A DNA stretch of 14,549 nt from Lawsonibacter sp. (GTDB taxonomy: Bacteria; Bacillota; Clostridia; Oscillospirales; Oscillospiraceae). Below are positions 6,930-14,490 of this stretch, one piece after another. Each line of letters opens with the position of its first letter. Positions within the stretch are counted from its first letter, which is position 1. A program made the position numbers and the translations under genes. The DNA lies in contig JAHHSC010000028.1 of assembly GCA_020025455.1 (NCBI GenBank), positions 1 through 14,549 of the forward strand, in the 5' to 3' direction. The notes under the pieces are model-generated. The model saw only the letters and a list, made by a program, of their open reading frames with translations, made no database searches and was not told where the DNA came from.

Positions 6930-7739
6930 ATGAAGTACGTTTTCAACGAAGAGAGAAACGAAAAGATGCGCCACATCCTGATGATGCAGCCCACCGAAGA
7001 AGAGGCACTGCGTCTGGTTGAAAAGGATGAAACCGATGCAGAGGCATGGTACGCCTATGCCACCGCTCTGGGACTGAACAATAAGATTCCCGAGTCCATC
7101 GAGGCCTATTCCCACGGGATTGCCTGCAATCCGTTCTATGCCCCCAACTACTTCGGCCGCTCCAGAAAGCACAACACCCAGGGCAACTACTGGGCCGCTA
7201 TGGCCGACCTGACCATGTCCCTGCGTCTGGACGAGAGCAACTGGATCTACTGGTACTACAGAGCTACCACCCAGAACCTGGCCGGCCATCTGGAGGAGTC
7301 CATCGACGACTTCCGTATGTGCCTGAAGTATTCCGCTCCCCACGAGCACTACCCTCTCGTGGACTGGATTTACAACACCTACGCCGAGCTTGGGCAGTAT
7401 GATGAGGCCGAGAAGGCTCTGGATCTGGTTCCCGACGATCTGGAGGCTCCTCAGATGGACTGGGGCTATGTCCGCTCTGTCCAGCTGTGCAAGGGCATTG
7501 TCTCCCCGGAGGAGTACATCGACATTCCTCTGATGGAGAAATCCGTCCTGCCCGTCAAAAACCGCGTACAGCTGGAGCTGAACGGCATGTACTTCACCCT
7601 GTACAACTACTGGATGGTCCACGGCGATCCCGATAAGGCCGCCGACGCGATCCGCGAGCTGCAGAAGATCCCCTATCCCGGTGCCTTCGGTTACACCAAG
7701 TCTATCCCCATTGCCAAGAAGCTGGGCATCATTAAGTAA
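6930..7739 (+). CDS. TPR-repeat protein
   Basis: A 269-residue cytoplasmic protein (no signal peptide or membrane segment) built mostly of tetratricopeptide repeats, helical pairs that bind other proteins. Repeats are readable at about 37-70 (AWYAYATALGLNNKIPESIEAY), 71-104, 105-138 (IYWYYRATTQNLAGHLEESI), 141-168 (YNTYAELGQYDEAEKAL) and probably 214-246. The conserved small and aromatic positions and the terminal Pro are largely kept. GGGAGG at 6917-6922 is well spaced for the ATG at 6930. It is the first gene of the operon; the ribosome binding site of the RidA-family gene begins at its stop codon. Its role is unknown; a scaffold or regulator for the transporter or RidA enzyme is inference from position alone. 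Confidence 0.85.
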   Translation: MKYVFNEERNEKMRHILMMQPTEEEALRLVEKDETDAEAWYAYATALGLNNKIPESIEAYSHGIACNPFYAPNYFGRSRKHNTQGNYWAAMADLTMSLRLDESNWIYWYYRATTQNLAGHLEESIDDFRMCLKYSAPHEHYPLVDWIYNTYAELGQYDEAEKALDLVPDDLEAPQMDWGYVRSVQLCKGIVSPEEYIDIPLMEKSVLPVKNRVQLELNGMYFTLYNYWMVHGDPDKAADAIRELQKIPYPGAFGYTKSIPIAKKLGIIK

Positions 7740-7752
7740 GGAGGAACCTACG

Positions 7753-8097
7753 ATGATTGAGCGCATCGATCAGGGCAGATCGTTTTCCAGAGCTGTCAAG
7801 CATAACGGGGTCATCTACTTCTGCGGTCACGTAGATGGTAAGATGCACGATACCATCGCCGGTCAGACCCAGGCTCTGTGCGAAGCGTATGAGCGGCTTC
7901 TTGCAGAGAACGGCAGCGACAAGGATCACATGCTGTCTGTGACCATTTATATTTCCGATCTAAGTCTCAAGGACGAGATGGACCGCGTTTGGGATGCCTG
8001 GCTCACACCCGGCTGCGCGCCTGCGAGAGTGTGTGTGGAAGCGAAGATTCCCGAGGGCTTTTTCCTCGAAATGAGCGTGGTTGCCGCCTTGAAGTAA
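7753..8097 (+). CDS. RidA-family (YjgF/YER057c/UK114) protein
   Basis: Rid proteins form trimers; the RidA type hydrolyses reactive enamine/imine intermediates made by PLP enzymes, while other subfamilies have different or unknown substrates. The 114 residues are of normal length. The C-terminal signature is clear: APARVCVEA with R92 and C94, matching R105 and C107 of E. coli RidA, and E106 matching E120. Two positions differ: F11 replaces Tyr17 and C24 (YFCGHV) replaces Ser30, so this is probably not the archetypal RidA subfamily (my by-eye alignment). The start at 7753 is chosen because AAGGAGG overlaps the upstream stop codon at a good distance; a longer in-frame reading would run into the TPR gene. 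Its place directly before an ABC importer suggests it processes a by-product of the imported compound. Confidence 0.9.
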   Translation: MIERIDQGRSFSRAVKHNGVIYFCGHVDGKMHDTIAGQTQALCEAYERLLAENGSDKDHMLSVTIYISDLSLKDEMDRVWDAWLTPGCAPARVCVEAKIPEGFFLEMSVVAALK

Positions 8098-8103
8098 GGG
8101 TTC

Positions 8104-8149
8104 AAGGGACACGGGACGGCAGATTTGTTGTGAGGACTGCCGTCCCTTT
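8104..8149 (+). terminator. intercistronic hairpin between the RidA gene and dppB
   Basis: A perfect 10-bp stem GGGACGGCAG / CTGCCGTCCC (8113-8122 with 8137-8146), 14-base loop, is followed by only TTT. A second upstream copy of AAGGGAC (8104-8110) could compete for the same 3' arm, giving two alternative stems. The weak U-tract suggests partial termination or mRNA-end protection, which would set a different level for the transporter than for TPR and RidA. Confidence 0.5.
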
Positions 8150-8172
8150 GTGAAGCGTGCAGGAGGAAAACT

Positions 8173-9105
8173 ATGTTAAAGTATGTCATCAAGAGAATAC
8201 TTCAGCTGATCCCCACATTGTTTCTGGTGTCGATTGTGGTGTTCGGAATGGTCCGTATCATTCCGGGCGAGCCCATCACGCTGCTGTATGGTATCTCCGA
8301 GGGCGGCGGTGCCAGCCAGGAATACATGGACAAGATGAAGGAAGAACTGGGTCTGAACGACCCACTGCCTGTCCAGTATGGAAACTGGATCGCAGGTGTT
8401 TTGAAGGGCGATATGGGTACGTCCCTGCTGACCCATAAGGCCATCACCGATGAGCTGGGAAATCGGTATAAATATACACTCATACTGGCGGTTTGGGGTA
8501 CGCTTGTGGGCTCTGTCATCGGCGTTATCTGCGGCATCCTGGCGGCTGCCCATCATAACCGGGCGGGAGACAACATCGTGATGGTCATCTCCATGATCGC
8601 GGTGTCGGTCCCGTCGTTCTTCTTAGCCATGCTGCTAAAACTGATATTCTGTCTGAATCTTGGTCTCCTGCCAAGTATGGGACTGAAATCGTGGCAGCAC
8701 GCCATTCTTCCCGTTGCGACTTTGGGTCTGGGTGCCGTCGGTCTGATCGCCAGAACCACCCGTTCCTCCATGCTGGATGTGATCAACCAGGACTACATCC
8801 GCACGGCCAGAGCCTACGGCTTCTCCAAAGTCAGAATCGTGCTTTCCTATGCCTTCAAAAATGCGCTGATCCCTGTCCTGACCGCCATCGGCCTGCGTTT
8901 TGGCAGTCTGCTGGCCGGTGCAGCGCTGGTGGAGGCCATCTTCTCCATCAACGGAATCGGCAGCTTCCTGGTCAACAGCGTAAACGGACGAGACTACCCG
9001 GCTATCCAGGGCACGGTCCTGGTGCTGGCTGCGTCCTTCGTACTGGTCAACACCCTGGTTGACATTCTTTACGGACTGGTCGACCCGAGAGTGAAGTACG
9101 AATAG
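8173..9105 (+). CDS. dppB: dipeptide/oligopeptide-type ABC transporter permease (DppB/OppB family)
   Basis: First membrane subunit of a PepT-family ABC importer. The 310 residues show the family layout: a membrane helix at the very N-terminus (RILQLIPTLFLVSIVVFGMVR), the conserved extracytoplasmic PGEPI and LGLNDPLPVQYGNW segment, then about five more helices. The cytoplasmic EAA loop that docks on the ATPase is DYIRTARAYG (D207-G216) followed by KNALIPVLT. The protein ends with the typical DPRVKYE. AGGAGG at 8161-8166 supports the ATG. The downstream dppC ribosome binding site overlaps its stop codon. Confidence 0.95.
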   Translation: MLKYVIKRILQLIPTLFLVSIVVFGMVRIIPGEPITLLYGISEGGGASQEYMDKMKEELGLNDPLPVQYGNWIAGVLKGDMGTSLLTHKAITDELGNRYKYTLILAVWGTLVGSVIGVICGILAAAHHNRAGDNIVMVISMIAVSVPSFFLAMLLKLIFCLNLGLLPSMGLKSWQHAILPVATLGLGAVGLIARTTRSSMLDVINQDYIRTARAYGFSKVRIVLSYAFKNALIPVLTAIGLRFGSLLAGAALVEAIFSINGIGSFLVNSVNGRDYPAIQGTVLVLAASFVLVNTLVDILYGLVDPRVKYE

Positions 9106-9116
9106 GAGGAACGAAC

Positions 9117-9956
9117 ATGAAATCCAGCGTTGCAAAACGATTTTTTAAGCGAAAAGTCTCCATCATCGGATTGGTCATCCTGCTGACCTTTTTCGCTATG
9201 GCCCTGATAGGCCCTTATCTGTGTCCCTACGATCCACTCGAACAGAACCGCGCGGTCATCAGCCAGGGTCCCAGTCTGGAGCATCTCTTCGGAACGGACT
9301 ATCTGGGGCGTGACTGCTTCACCCGGATCGTGTATGGCGCGCGGGTGTCTCTGATGATCAGCTTCACCGGCGTTCTGAGCGGCTGCCTCATCGGTGTGAT
9401 CCTGGGCGTGTTCGCCGGCTACTTCGGCGGCTGGGTGGATGTGGTGATCTCCCGAATGATGGACGTTATGCTGGCCTTCCCCGGTCTGCTGCTGGCCATC
9501 GTCATCGTGGCGATCCTGGGCAACGGTACACAAAATACGATTGTTGCAATTGCAGTCTTTGCCGTGCCATCCATCGCACGCATGGTCCGCGGCGTCGTCA
9601 TTTCCAATAAGGATGCCCAGTACATCGGGGCTGCAAAGGTCATGGGTGAGTCCGACCTGCGAATCGTGTTCACCCACATCATCCCCAACTCCGTGTCTCA
9701 GATCATCGTCAACGTGACGCTGAACCTGGGTACTGCCATCCTGACCTCCTCCTCTCTCTCTTTTCTGGGTCTGGGCGTTCAGCCCCCCAGCCCTGAGTGG
9801 GGTGCCATGCTGAACAAGGCAAAGGACGTATTGAGCCGCAACCCCTGGGAAGCGTTCTTCCCCGCCCTGGCCATTACACTTGTGGTTATGAGCTTCAGCC
9901 TTGTCGGTGACGGTCTGCGCGATGCACTGGACCCCAAGCTGAAGAACGTGTCGTAA
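9117..9956 (+). CDS. dppC: dipeptide/oligopeptide-type ABC transporter permease (DppC/OppC family)
   Basis: Second membrane subunit, pairing with the DppB-type protein. The 279 residues begin with the OppC_N helix (SIIGLVILLTFFAMALIGPYL) and the hallmark PYDPLEQN, followed by HLFGTDYLGRDCFTRIVYGAR, a near-invariant stretch of the family. The EAA loop is YIGAAKVMG (Y169-G177) with the following IIPNSVSQIIV. It ends in GDGLRDALDPKLKN, also typical. AGGAGG (9104-9109) overlaps the dppB stop and is 7 bases from the ATG. Confidence 0.95.
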   Translation: MKSSVAKRFFKRKVSIIGLVILLTFFAMALIGPYLCPYDPLEQNRAVISQGPSLEHLFGTDYLGRDCFTRIVYGARVSLMISFTGVLSGCLIGVILGVFAGYFGGWVDVVISRMMDVMLAFPGLLLAIVIVAILGNGTQNTIVAIAVFAVPSIARMVRGVVISNKDAQYIGAAKVMGESDLRIVFTHIIPNSVSQIIVNVTLNLGTAILTSSSLSFLGLGVQPPSPEWGAMLNKAKDVLSRNPWEAFFPALAITLVVMSFSLVGDGLRDALDPKLKNVS

Positions 9957-9969
9957 AGGAGTGAGGCGG

Positions 9970-10956
9970 ATGGAACCAATTTTAGAGATCAAGAACCTGA
10001 AAACCTACTTCTTCACCGAAGAGGGCGTCGTCCCCGCTGTGGACGGCGTGGATATGCACCTGGAGCAGGGCGAAACCCTGGCCATTGTGGGCGAGAGCGG
10101 CTGCGGCAAGAGCGTGACCGCCATGTCCACCATGCGGATCGTCCCGACCCCGCCCGGAAAGATTCTGGAGGGCGAGATCCTCTATAAGGGGGAGGACCTG
10201 CTGAAAAAAAGTGAGCGGGACATGCGTAAGATCCGCGGAAATGAGATCTCCATGATCTTTCAGGAGCCGCTGACTTCCCTGAACCCCGTCTTTACCATTG
10301 GAAAACAGCTGAGCGACATTCTCCGGCTGCATCAGGGCCTGGACAAAGCCCAGGCCCGCGAAAAGTCCATTGAGATGCTCAAAAAGGTCCGGATTCCTTC
10401 TCCTGAGAAGGTCATCGACGACTTTCCTCATCAGCTCTCCGGCGGTATGCGTCAGCGCGTGATGATCGCCATGGCACTGGCCTGCGACCCCAGTATTCTG
10501 ATCGCGGACGAGCCCACCACGGCGCTGGATGTTACCATTCAGGCCCAAATCATGCACCTGCTGAGCGACCTGAAAAAGGAGCGCAATACCTCAATCATCA
10601 TCATCACCCACGATCTGGGCGTGGTGGCCCAGATTGCACAGAATGTCATGGTCATGTACGCCGGACAGGAAGTGGAGTACGCAGATGTGAAGAGCATCTT
10701 CAAGGAGCCGCTCCACCCCTACACCAAGGGCCTGCTGGCCTCCATTCCCATTCTGGGTGTGGAGCAGGACACGCTGTACAGCATCAAGGGAAACATTCCC
10801 GCCCCCAAGGACTACCCCGCCGGCTGCCGGTTCTCCCCCCGCTGTGACCAGGCCTGCGAGCGATGCGCTAAGGAGATGCCCCCGCTCGTAACGCTGGAAA
10901 ATGGCCGGCAGGTACGGTGCTGGATGTATGCAGGAGGTGACTGTGATGAAGGATGA
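9970..10956 (+). CDS. dppD: dipeptide/oligopeptide-type ABC transporter ATPase (DppD/OppD family)
   Basis: One of the two ATPases driving the importer. From the ATG at 9970 (328 residues): Walker A GESGCGKS (G41-S48), signature LSGGMRQR (156-163), Walker B ILIADEP (D180, E181), D-loop ALD (185-187) and H-loop His214, all intact. The C-terminal oligopeptide extension has the Cys cluster GCRFSPRCDQACERC; related DppD/OppD proteins bind an iron-sulfur cluster there. A GTG at 9961 is in frame, but AAGGAG at 9956-9961 would overlap it and is 8 bases from the ATG, so I prefer 9970. It ends 11 bases inside the next gene. Confidence 0.93.
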   Translation: MEPILEIKNLKTYFFTEEGVVPAVDGVDMHLEQGETLAIVGESGCGKSVTAMSTMRIVPTPPGKILEGEILYKGEDLLKKSERDMRKIRGNEISMIFQEPLTSLNPVFTIGKQLSDILRLHQGLDKAQAREKSIEMLKKVRIPSPEKVIDDFPHQLSGGMRQRVMIAMALACDPSILIADEPTTALDVTIQAQIMHLLSDLKKERNTSIIIITHDLGVVAQIAQNVMVMYAGQEVEYADVKSIFKEPLHPYTKGLLASIPILGVEQDTLYSIKGNIPAPKDYPAGCRFSPRCDQACERCAKEMPPLVTLENGRQVRCWMYAGGDCDEG

Positions 10957-11935
10957 TGTGTTGCTGGAACTGAAGGACCTGAAAATTTACTACACGGTCA
11001 AGACCAAGGAGCTGATTCCCAAGAAAGCGTATGTCAAGGCCGTGGACGGCATCAGCCTTCAGATCAAGCGGCAGGAGGCCTTTGGCATCGTCGGTGAGAG
11101 CGGCTGCGGCAAGTCCACCACCGGCCACGCCATCGTGGGTCTGCTGCACCCCACAAGCGGCGATATCCTGTATGAGGGAGAGTCCATCGTCAGCAAGAAC
11201 AAGCGCCGCAGCAAAGAGATGGCCCAGAAGATTCAAATTATCTTTCAGGACCCCTATTCCTCCCTGGACTCCCGCTTCACCGTCGGGCAGTGCATTGCAG
11301 AGCCCCTGGTGGCCAACAAGATCGGCACCAAGCAGGAGCAAATGGCTCGTGTGCAGGAGCTGATGCAGGAGGTTGGTCTGAACAAGGACCAGATCACCCG
11401 CTATCCCCACGAGTTTTCCGGCGGCCAGCGACAGAGAATCGGAATCGCCAGGGCACTTGCCTTGAATCCCTCTCTGATCGTCTGTGACGAGCCGGTCTCC
11501 GCACTGGACGTGTCCATTCAGTCCCAGATCCTCAACCTGATGCAGGAGCTGAAGGAGAAACGCGGCCTGACCTATCTGTTCATCTCCCACAACCTGAGTG
11601 TGGTCCACCACCTCTGTGACCGGATCGCGGTGATGTATCTGGGCAACCTCATGGAGCTGGCAGAAAAGAAGCAGCTGTTTGAAAACCCCAAGCATCCCTA
11701 TACCCAGGCGCTGCTGGATGCCATCCCCATCGCAGACCCGGAGCGTATGACCATGAAGTCCGAGCTGCAGGGCGACGTTCCAAGCCCCATGCATCCGCCC
11801 GAGGGCTGCTGCTTCCATACCAGATGCCCCCACGCCAGACCCGAGTGCGCAAAAATCAAACCCGCGCCTGTGGAAGTGGAGCCGGGCCACTTTGTCGCCT
11901 GCCATCTGGTCAGCGACTCCGCGCCAAAAACCTGA
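10946..11935 (+). CDS. dppF: dipeptide/oligopeptide-type ABC transporter ATPase (DppF/OppF family)
   Basis: Second ATPase of the importer. From the ATG at 10946 (329 residues): Walker A GESGCGKST (G50-T58), signature FSGGQRQR (157-164), Walker B LIVCDEP (D181, E182), D-loop ALD and H-loop His215, all intact. The C-terminal oligopeptide region has GCCFHTRCPHARPEC, the usual Cys motif of the family. AGGAGGTGA at 10932-10940 fixes this start; an earlier in-frame ATG at 10901 has no such site and would overlap dppD by 56 bases. The real overlap is 11 bases, suggesting translational coupling. A 60-base gap without structure follows before the binding-protein gene. Confidence 0.93.
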   Translation: MKDDVLLELKDLKIYYTVKTKELIPKKAYVKAVDGISLQIKRQEAFGIVGESGCGKSTTGHAIVGLLHPTSGDILYEGESIVSKNKRRSKEMAQKIQIIFQDPYSSLDSRFTVGQCIAEPLVANKIGTKQEQMARVQELMQEVGLNKDQITRYPHEFSGGQRQRIGIARALALNPSLIVCDEPVSALDVSIQSQILNLMQELKEKRGLTYLFISHNLSVVHHLCDRIAVMYLGNLMELAEKKQLFENPKHPYTQALLDAIPIADPERMTMKSELQGDVPSPMHPPEGCCFHTRCPHARPECAKIKPAPVEVEPGHFVACHLVSDSAPKT

Positions 11936-11995
11936 TCGTGTAACCTTTGCTGCAACCGAAACCATGAATGAAAGAATCTAAGGGGTGACGTGAAA

Positions 11996-13579
11996 ATGAA
12001 ACTGAAGAACGTACTGGCACTTGCATTGACTGTGTGCATGTGCACCACCGCATTGGCCGGCTGTGGAAAAAAAGACAACTCCACATCCGGGACCCCCGGA
12101 TACCGCGACACCATCGTAATTGCCGCCAGCAGCGACCAGAACTATATGGATGGTCAGATGAACAACACCAACGATATGTTCCTGCGAGCCACCTATTCTC
12201 AGCTGGTCAGAAGAGACGCCAATAATCAGATCGTCGGCGATCTGGCCGAGTCCTGGACCACCTCTGAGGACGGCTGCACCTGGACCTTCAAGCTGAAGCA
12301 GGGTGTCAAGTTCCACAGCGGCAAGGAGCTGACCTCCGCCGATGTCAAGGCCAGCTATGACCGGCTGCTCGACGAGGAAAACCCCGTCCGGTACACCAGC
12401 CTGGCCACCGGTTACATCAAGGAATGCAACGCTCCCGATCCCTACACGGTCGAGCTGGTTACCTACACCCCCGTCGCCCCCATGCTGGCCAACCTGTGCC
12501 ATCGTTCGCACCTGATTTTGAACGCCGACTACATTGAGCAGTACGGCCTGGATCTGGGCCTGACCGTTGAATCGGTGGACGGCACCGGCCCCTACCGCAT
12601 GGCTTCGTGGGACCCCAACCAGGAGATGATTCTGGAGCGCTTTGACGACTACTTTAACGGCGCCGTTCCCACCAAGACAGTCGATATTGTCATCGTTCCC
12701 GATGCCAACGCCCGTCTGATGGCCCTTCAGACCGGCGAAGTCGATGTGGGTATCATCGCCGCCAACGACATTGATGCCGCCCGGGAGAATCCTGACCTTC
12801 AGATCGCCTCCTTCGACGGCATCGGCTCCTATGGTCTCCAGTTCAACTGCGCCAACGAGTATCTCTCCGACCCGCTGTGCCGCCAGGCGGTCAGCTATGC
12901 CATCGACCGCCAGGCCATCGTGGACACCCTGCTGAAGAACGTGGCCATGGGCGTCAGCACCAGCCCTGTCAACCCCCTGGTCTGGGGCTATAACGATCTG
13001 GGCGTGATCGAGCAGGATCTGGAGAAGTCCAAGGAGCTGCTGGCCAAGGCCGGCTATCCCAACGGGTTTGAGTTCTCCATCATGGTTCTGCCCAGCTACA
13101 ACAAGGCTCTGGAAATCACGGAGATGGTCGTCTCCGATCTGGCCAAGGTGGGCATCACTGCCAAGATTGAGACCGTAGACGGGGCCACCTTCAAGGGGCA
13201 TATGGGAAACCGTTCCTTCCCCGGCGACAACTTCCCCTATGGTATGCTCTTCATGGGCTACGGCGCAGGCACTGCTGACTGCGACGAGGGACTCCGCCGC
13301 ATCTGGACCACCTCTCCCGACGGAAACAACAACAATAACTACGGCTGGTACTCCAACGCCCGTGTTGACGAGCTGCTGGAGGCTGCCGCTGGCGAAATGG
13401 ATGAGGCCAAGCGCCTTGCGCTGTACAAGGAAGCCGAGCAGAGCCTGTTCCTGGATGACCCCGCCGCTGTCTGGCTTTATGACTCCTACGATGTCTGCTG
13501 CCTGAGCAGCAAGGTGGAGGGCTTCAAGCAGAACGTCAACGCCGTTATCTTCTGGGACGAGCTGCGCATCGCCGAGTAA
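11996..13579 (+). CDS. substrate-binding lipoprotein of the peptide-type ABC importer (SBP_bac_5)
   Basis: Extracytoplasmic lipid-anchored receptor that delivers substrate to the permease pair. From the ATG at 11996 (527 residues) there is a lipoprotein signal peptide with lipobox LAGC (Cys23) and a short polar linker. The family signature lies at about 70-110: LAESWTTSEDGCTWTFKLKQGVKFHSG followed by LTSADVKASYDRLL. FDDYF and ARLMALQTGEVDV are also typical. AGGGGTGA at 11981-11988 suits the ATG; a GTG at 11990 is too close. In the hinge region where OppA has Gly-Trp-x-x-Asp, this protein reads MGYGAGTAD (420-428), so the Asp that grips a peptide amino terminus seems absent. It comes last in the operon; in many such operons the receptor gene is first. 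A run of five Asn occurs near the C-terminal third. Substrate unknown. Confidence 0.92.
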   Translation: MKLKNVLALALTVCMCTTALAGCGKKDNSTSGTPGYRDTIVIAASSDQNYMDGQMNNTNDMFLRATYSQLVRRDANNQIVGDLAESWTTSEDGCTWTFKLKQGVKFHSGKELTSADVKASYDRLLDEENPVRYTSLATGYIKECNAPDPYTVELVTYTPVAPMLANLCHRSHLILNADYIEQYGLDLGLTVESVDGTGPYRMASWDPNQEMILERFDDYFNGAVPTKTVDIVIVPDANARLMALQTGEVDVGIIAANDIDAARENPDLQIASFDGIGSYGLQFNCANEYLSDPLCRQAVSYAIDRQAIVDTLLKNVAMGVSTSPVNPLVWGYNDLGVIEQDLEKSKELLAKAGYPNGFEFSIMVLPSYNKALEITEMVVSDLAKVGITAKIETVDGATFKGHMGNRSFPGDNFPYGMLFMGYGAGTADCDEGLRRIWTTSPDGNNNNNYGWYSNARVDELLEAAAGEMDEAKRLALYKEAEQSLFLDDPAAVWLYDSYDVCCLSSKVEGFKQNVNAVIFWDELRIAE

Positions 13580-13623
13580 GAGACAAGCATCCGACGGACT
13601 GCCCACTCCAACATGATAGTATC

Positions 13624-13667
13624 AAGCCGCGCCCAAATCCCTTCGGATTTGGGCGCGGCTTTCTTTA
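13624..13667 (+). terminator. intrinsic terminator of the TPR-ridA-ABC operon
   Basis: A perfect 17-bp stem (13624-13640 with 13645-13661) with a CTTC loop and a T-rich tail (TTTCTTT), 44 bases after the binding-protein stop codon. It is the strongest terminator in the window. Confidence 0.95.
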
Positions 13668-13790
13668 ACGTCACTTGCTGCATACCGGAACGATAAGCAC
13701 TTGCCTCCTTTTCCCCGTTTCCACCATTGCAGGGCCGCGGTCGAACCTATTGCGGCCTAAACTTCTACGCTCAGACATTGGGGAGCCTCA
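13662..13790. other. intergenic stretch without identified genes
   Basis: Between the operon terminator and the next promoter I see no reading frame with a ribosome binding site. The only structure is a small GGCCGC / GCGGCC inverted repeat (13733-13738 with 13752-13757), too weak to interpret. Confidence 0.4.
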
Positions 13791-13819
13791 TTGCATTTTG
13801 TATAAACACGTGCTATCAT
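13791..13819 (+). promoter_or_regulatory. promoter of the 185-residue lipoprotein gene
   Basis: TTGCAT (13791-13796), a 17-base spacer ending in the TGC extension, and TATCAT (13814-13819). The combination of a fair -35, ideal spacing and extended -10 makes this a convincing sigma-A promoter. Transcription would start near 13826, about 59 bases before the chosen start codon. Confidence 0.65.
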
Positions 13820-13884
13820 TTCTATATGTTATCGGCTGGACCAGCTTGTAACATCATATTTACATGAAAGGTTGGATGATCCAT

Positions 13885-14442
13885 ATGAAACGGTCTGTCG
13901 CAGCCATGCTTCTCGGTCTTATGCTCGTTTGCTCTTTGGTCGGGTGCGGCAAAAAGGACAATGCAGCAAACTCCGCTCCCTCTGCCGCTATGTTCTCTGT
14001 CACAGGTACAAACGCAGTTTTGTATGATGCTGCCGTGGATTTTCTCTCCAAGCAAAACGATTCCGACGTATTCCTGCCTGTTCTTGGTATCGTTGGCACA
14101 TTTGAAAACGAAGCCGGAACTACCTGCTACGTCCTGCATTGTGACCAATATATCTTTCCGGGCCTGAGCAAAGCTATCGCAGACAAGGAGGGCTTGACAG
14201 GCTTCCCCGGCCAAAGCGTCCTGTGGATGTGCGTCGAAATCGGAGCAGATGGGAACGTCGCCTCTGTGAAGGCTTCTTTGGACGGAGAACCCGACCATCC
14301 CGACTCCATTCGGGATATTTGCGGACCACTCACGCAGCTGGCAGATACCATTCTTTCTGGTTCCAGCCCCAGCGTGACCGAGACCTTCCCTGATATGGAG
14401 CCCATGGAGATGCTTCAGCTTTATGTGGACGCACAGAACTAA
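13885..14442 (+). CDS. uncharacterised lipoprotein (185 residues)
   Basis: A secreted, lipid-anchored protein of unknown function. From the ATG at 13885 it has a compact signal peptide (K2-R3, hydrophobic core, lipobox LVGC with Cys21), then a Ser/Ala-rich linker and a small domain (about 38-155) with alternating strands and helices, such as LYDAAVDFL and TTCYVLHCDQYIF. Cys81, Cys86, Cys116 and Cys146 are in the mature domain and could form disulfides. An ATG at 13864 is in frame, but it lacks a ribosome binding site and would add seven residues before the signal peptide; GAAAGG at 13866-13871 serves 13885, though at a rather long 13 bases. The residues after the lipobox, CGKKDN, are identical to those in the binding protein encoded upstream. 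It has its own promoter and terminator, so it is a single-gene unit. Confidence 0.8.
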   Translation: MKRSVAAMLLGLMLVCSLVGCGKKDNAANSAPSAAMFSVTGTNAVLYDAAVDFLSKQNDSDVFLPVLGIVGTFENEAGTTCYVLHCDQYIFPGLSKAIADKEGLTGFPGQSVLWMCVEIGADGNVASVKASLDGEPDHPDSIRDICGPLTQLADTILSGSSPSVTETFPDMEPMEMLQLYVDAQN

Positions 14443-14458
14443 TCCGGCATCTAGTTTG

Positions 14459-14490
14459 AGGACTGGCAGAGAAATCTGCCAGTCCTTTTT
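14459..14490 (+). terminator. intrinsic terminator after the lipoprotein gene
   Basis: A perfect 12-bp stem (14459-14470 with 14475-14486) capped by a GAAA loop, with a TTTTT tail overlapping the stem end, 16 bases after the stop codon. Its apical core matches the terminator at 6120-6152. The remaining bases to the window end show only an 11-base palindrome, CACTTAAAGTG (14522-14532). Confidence 0.93.

Noticed and set aside
13322..13338. AAC/AAT codon run (five Asn) in the binding protein as a possible repeat
   Set aside because: It is a short in-frame run within an otherwise normal loop, with no sign of expansion or slippage.
11978..13606. Long - strand open frame (542 codons) opposite the binding-protein gene
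   Set aside because: It mirrors the + strand SBP gene, has no recognisable domain and spans the gene almost exactly, as expected for a codon-bias artefact.
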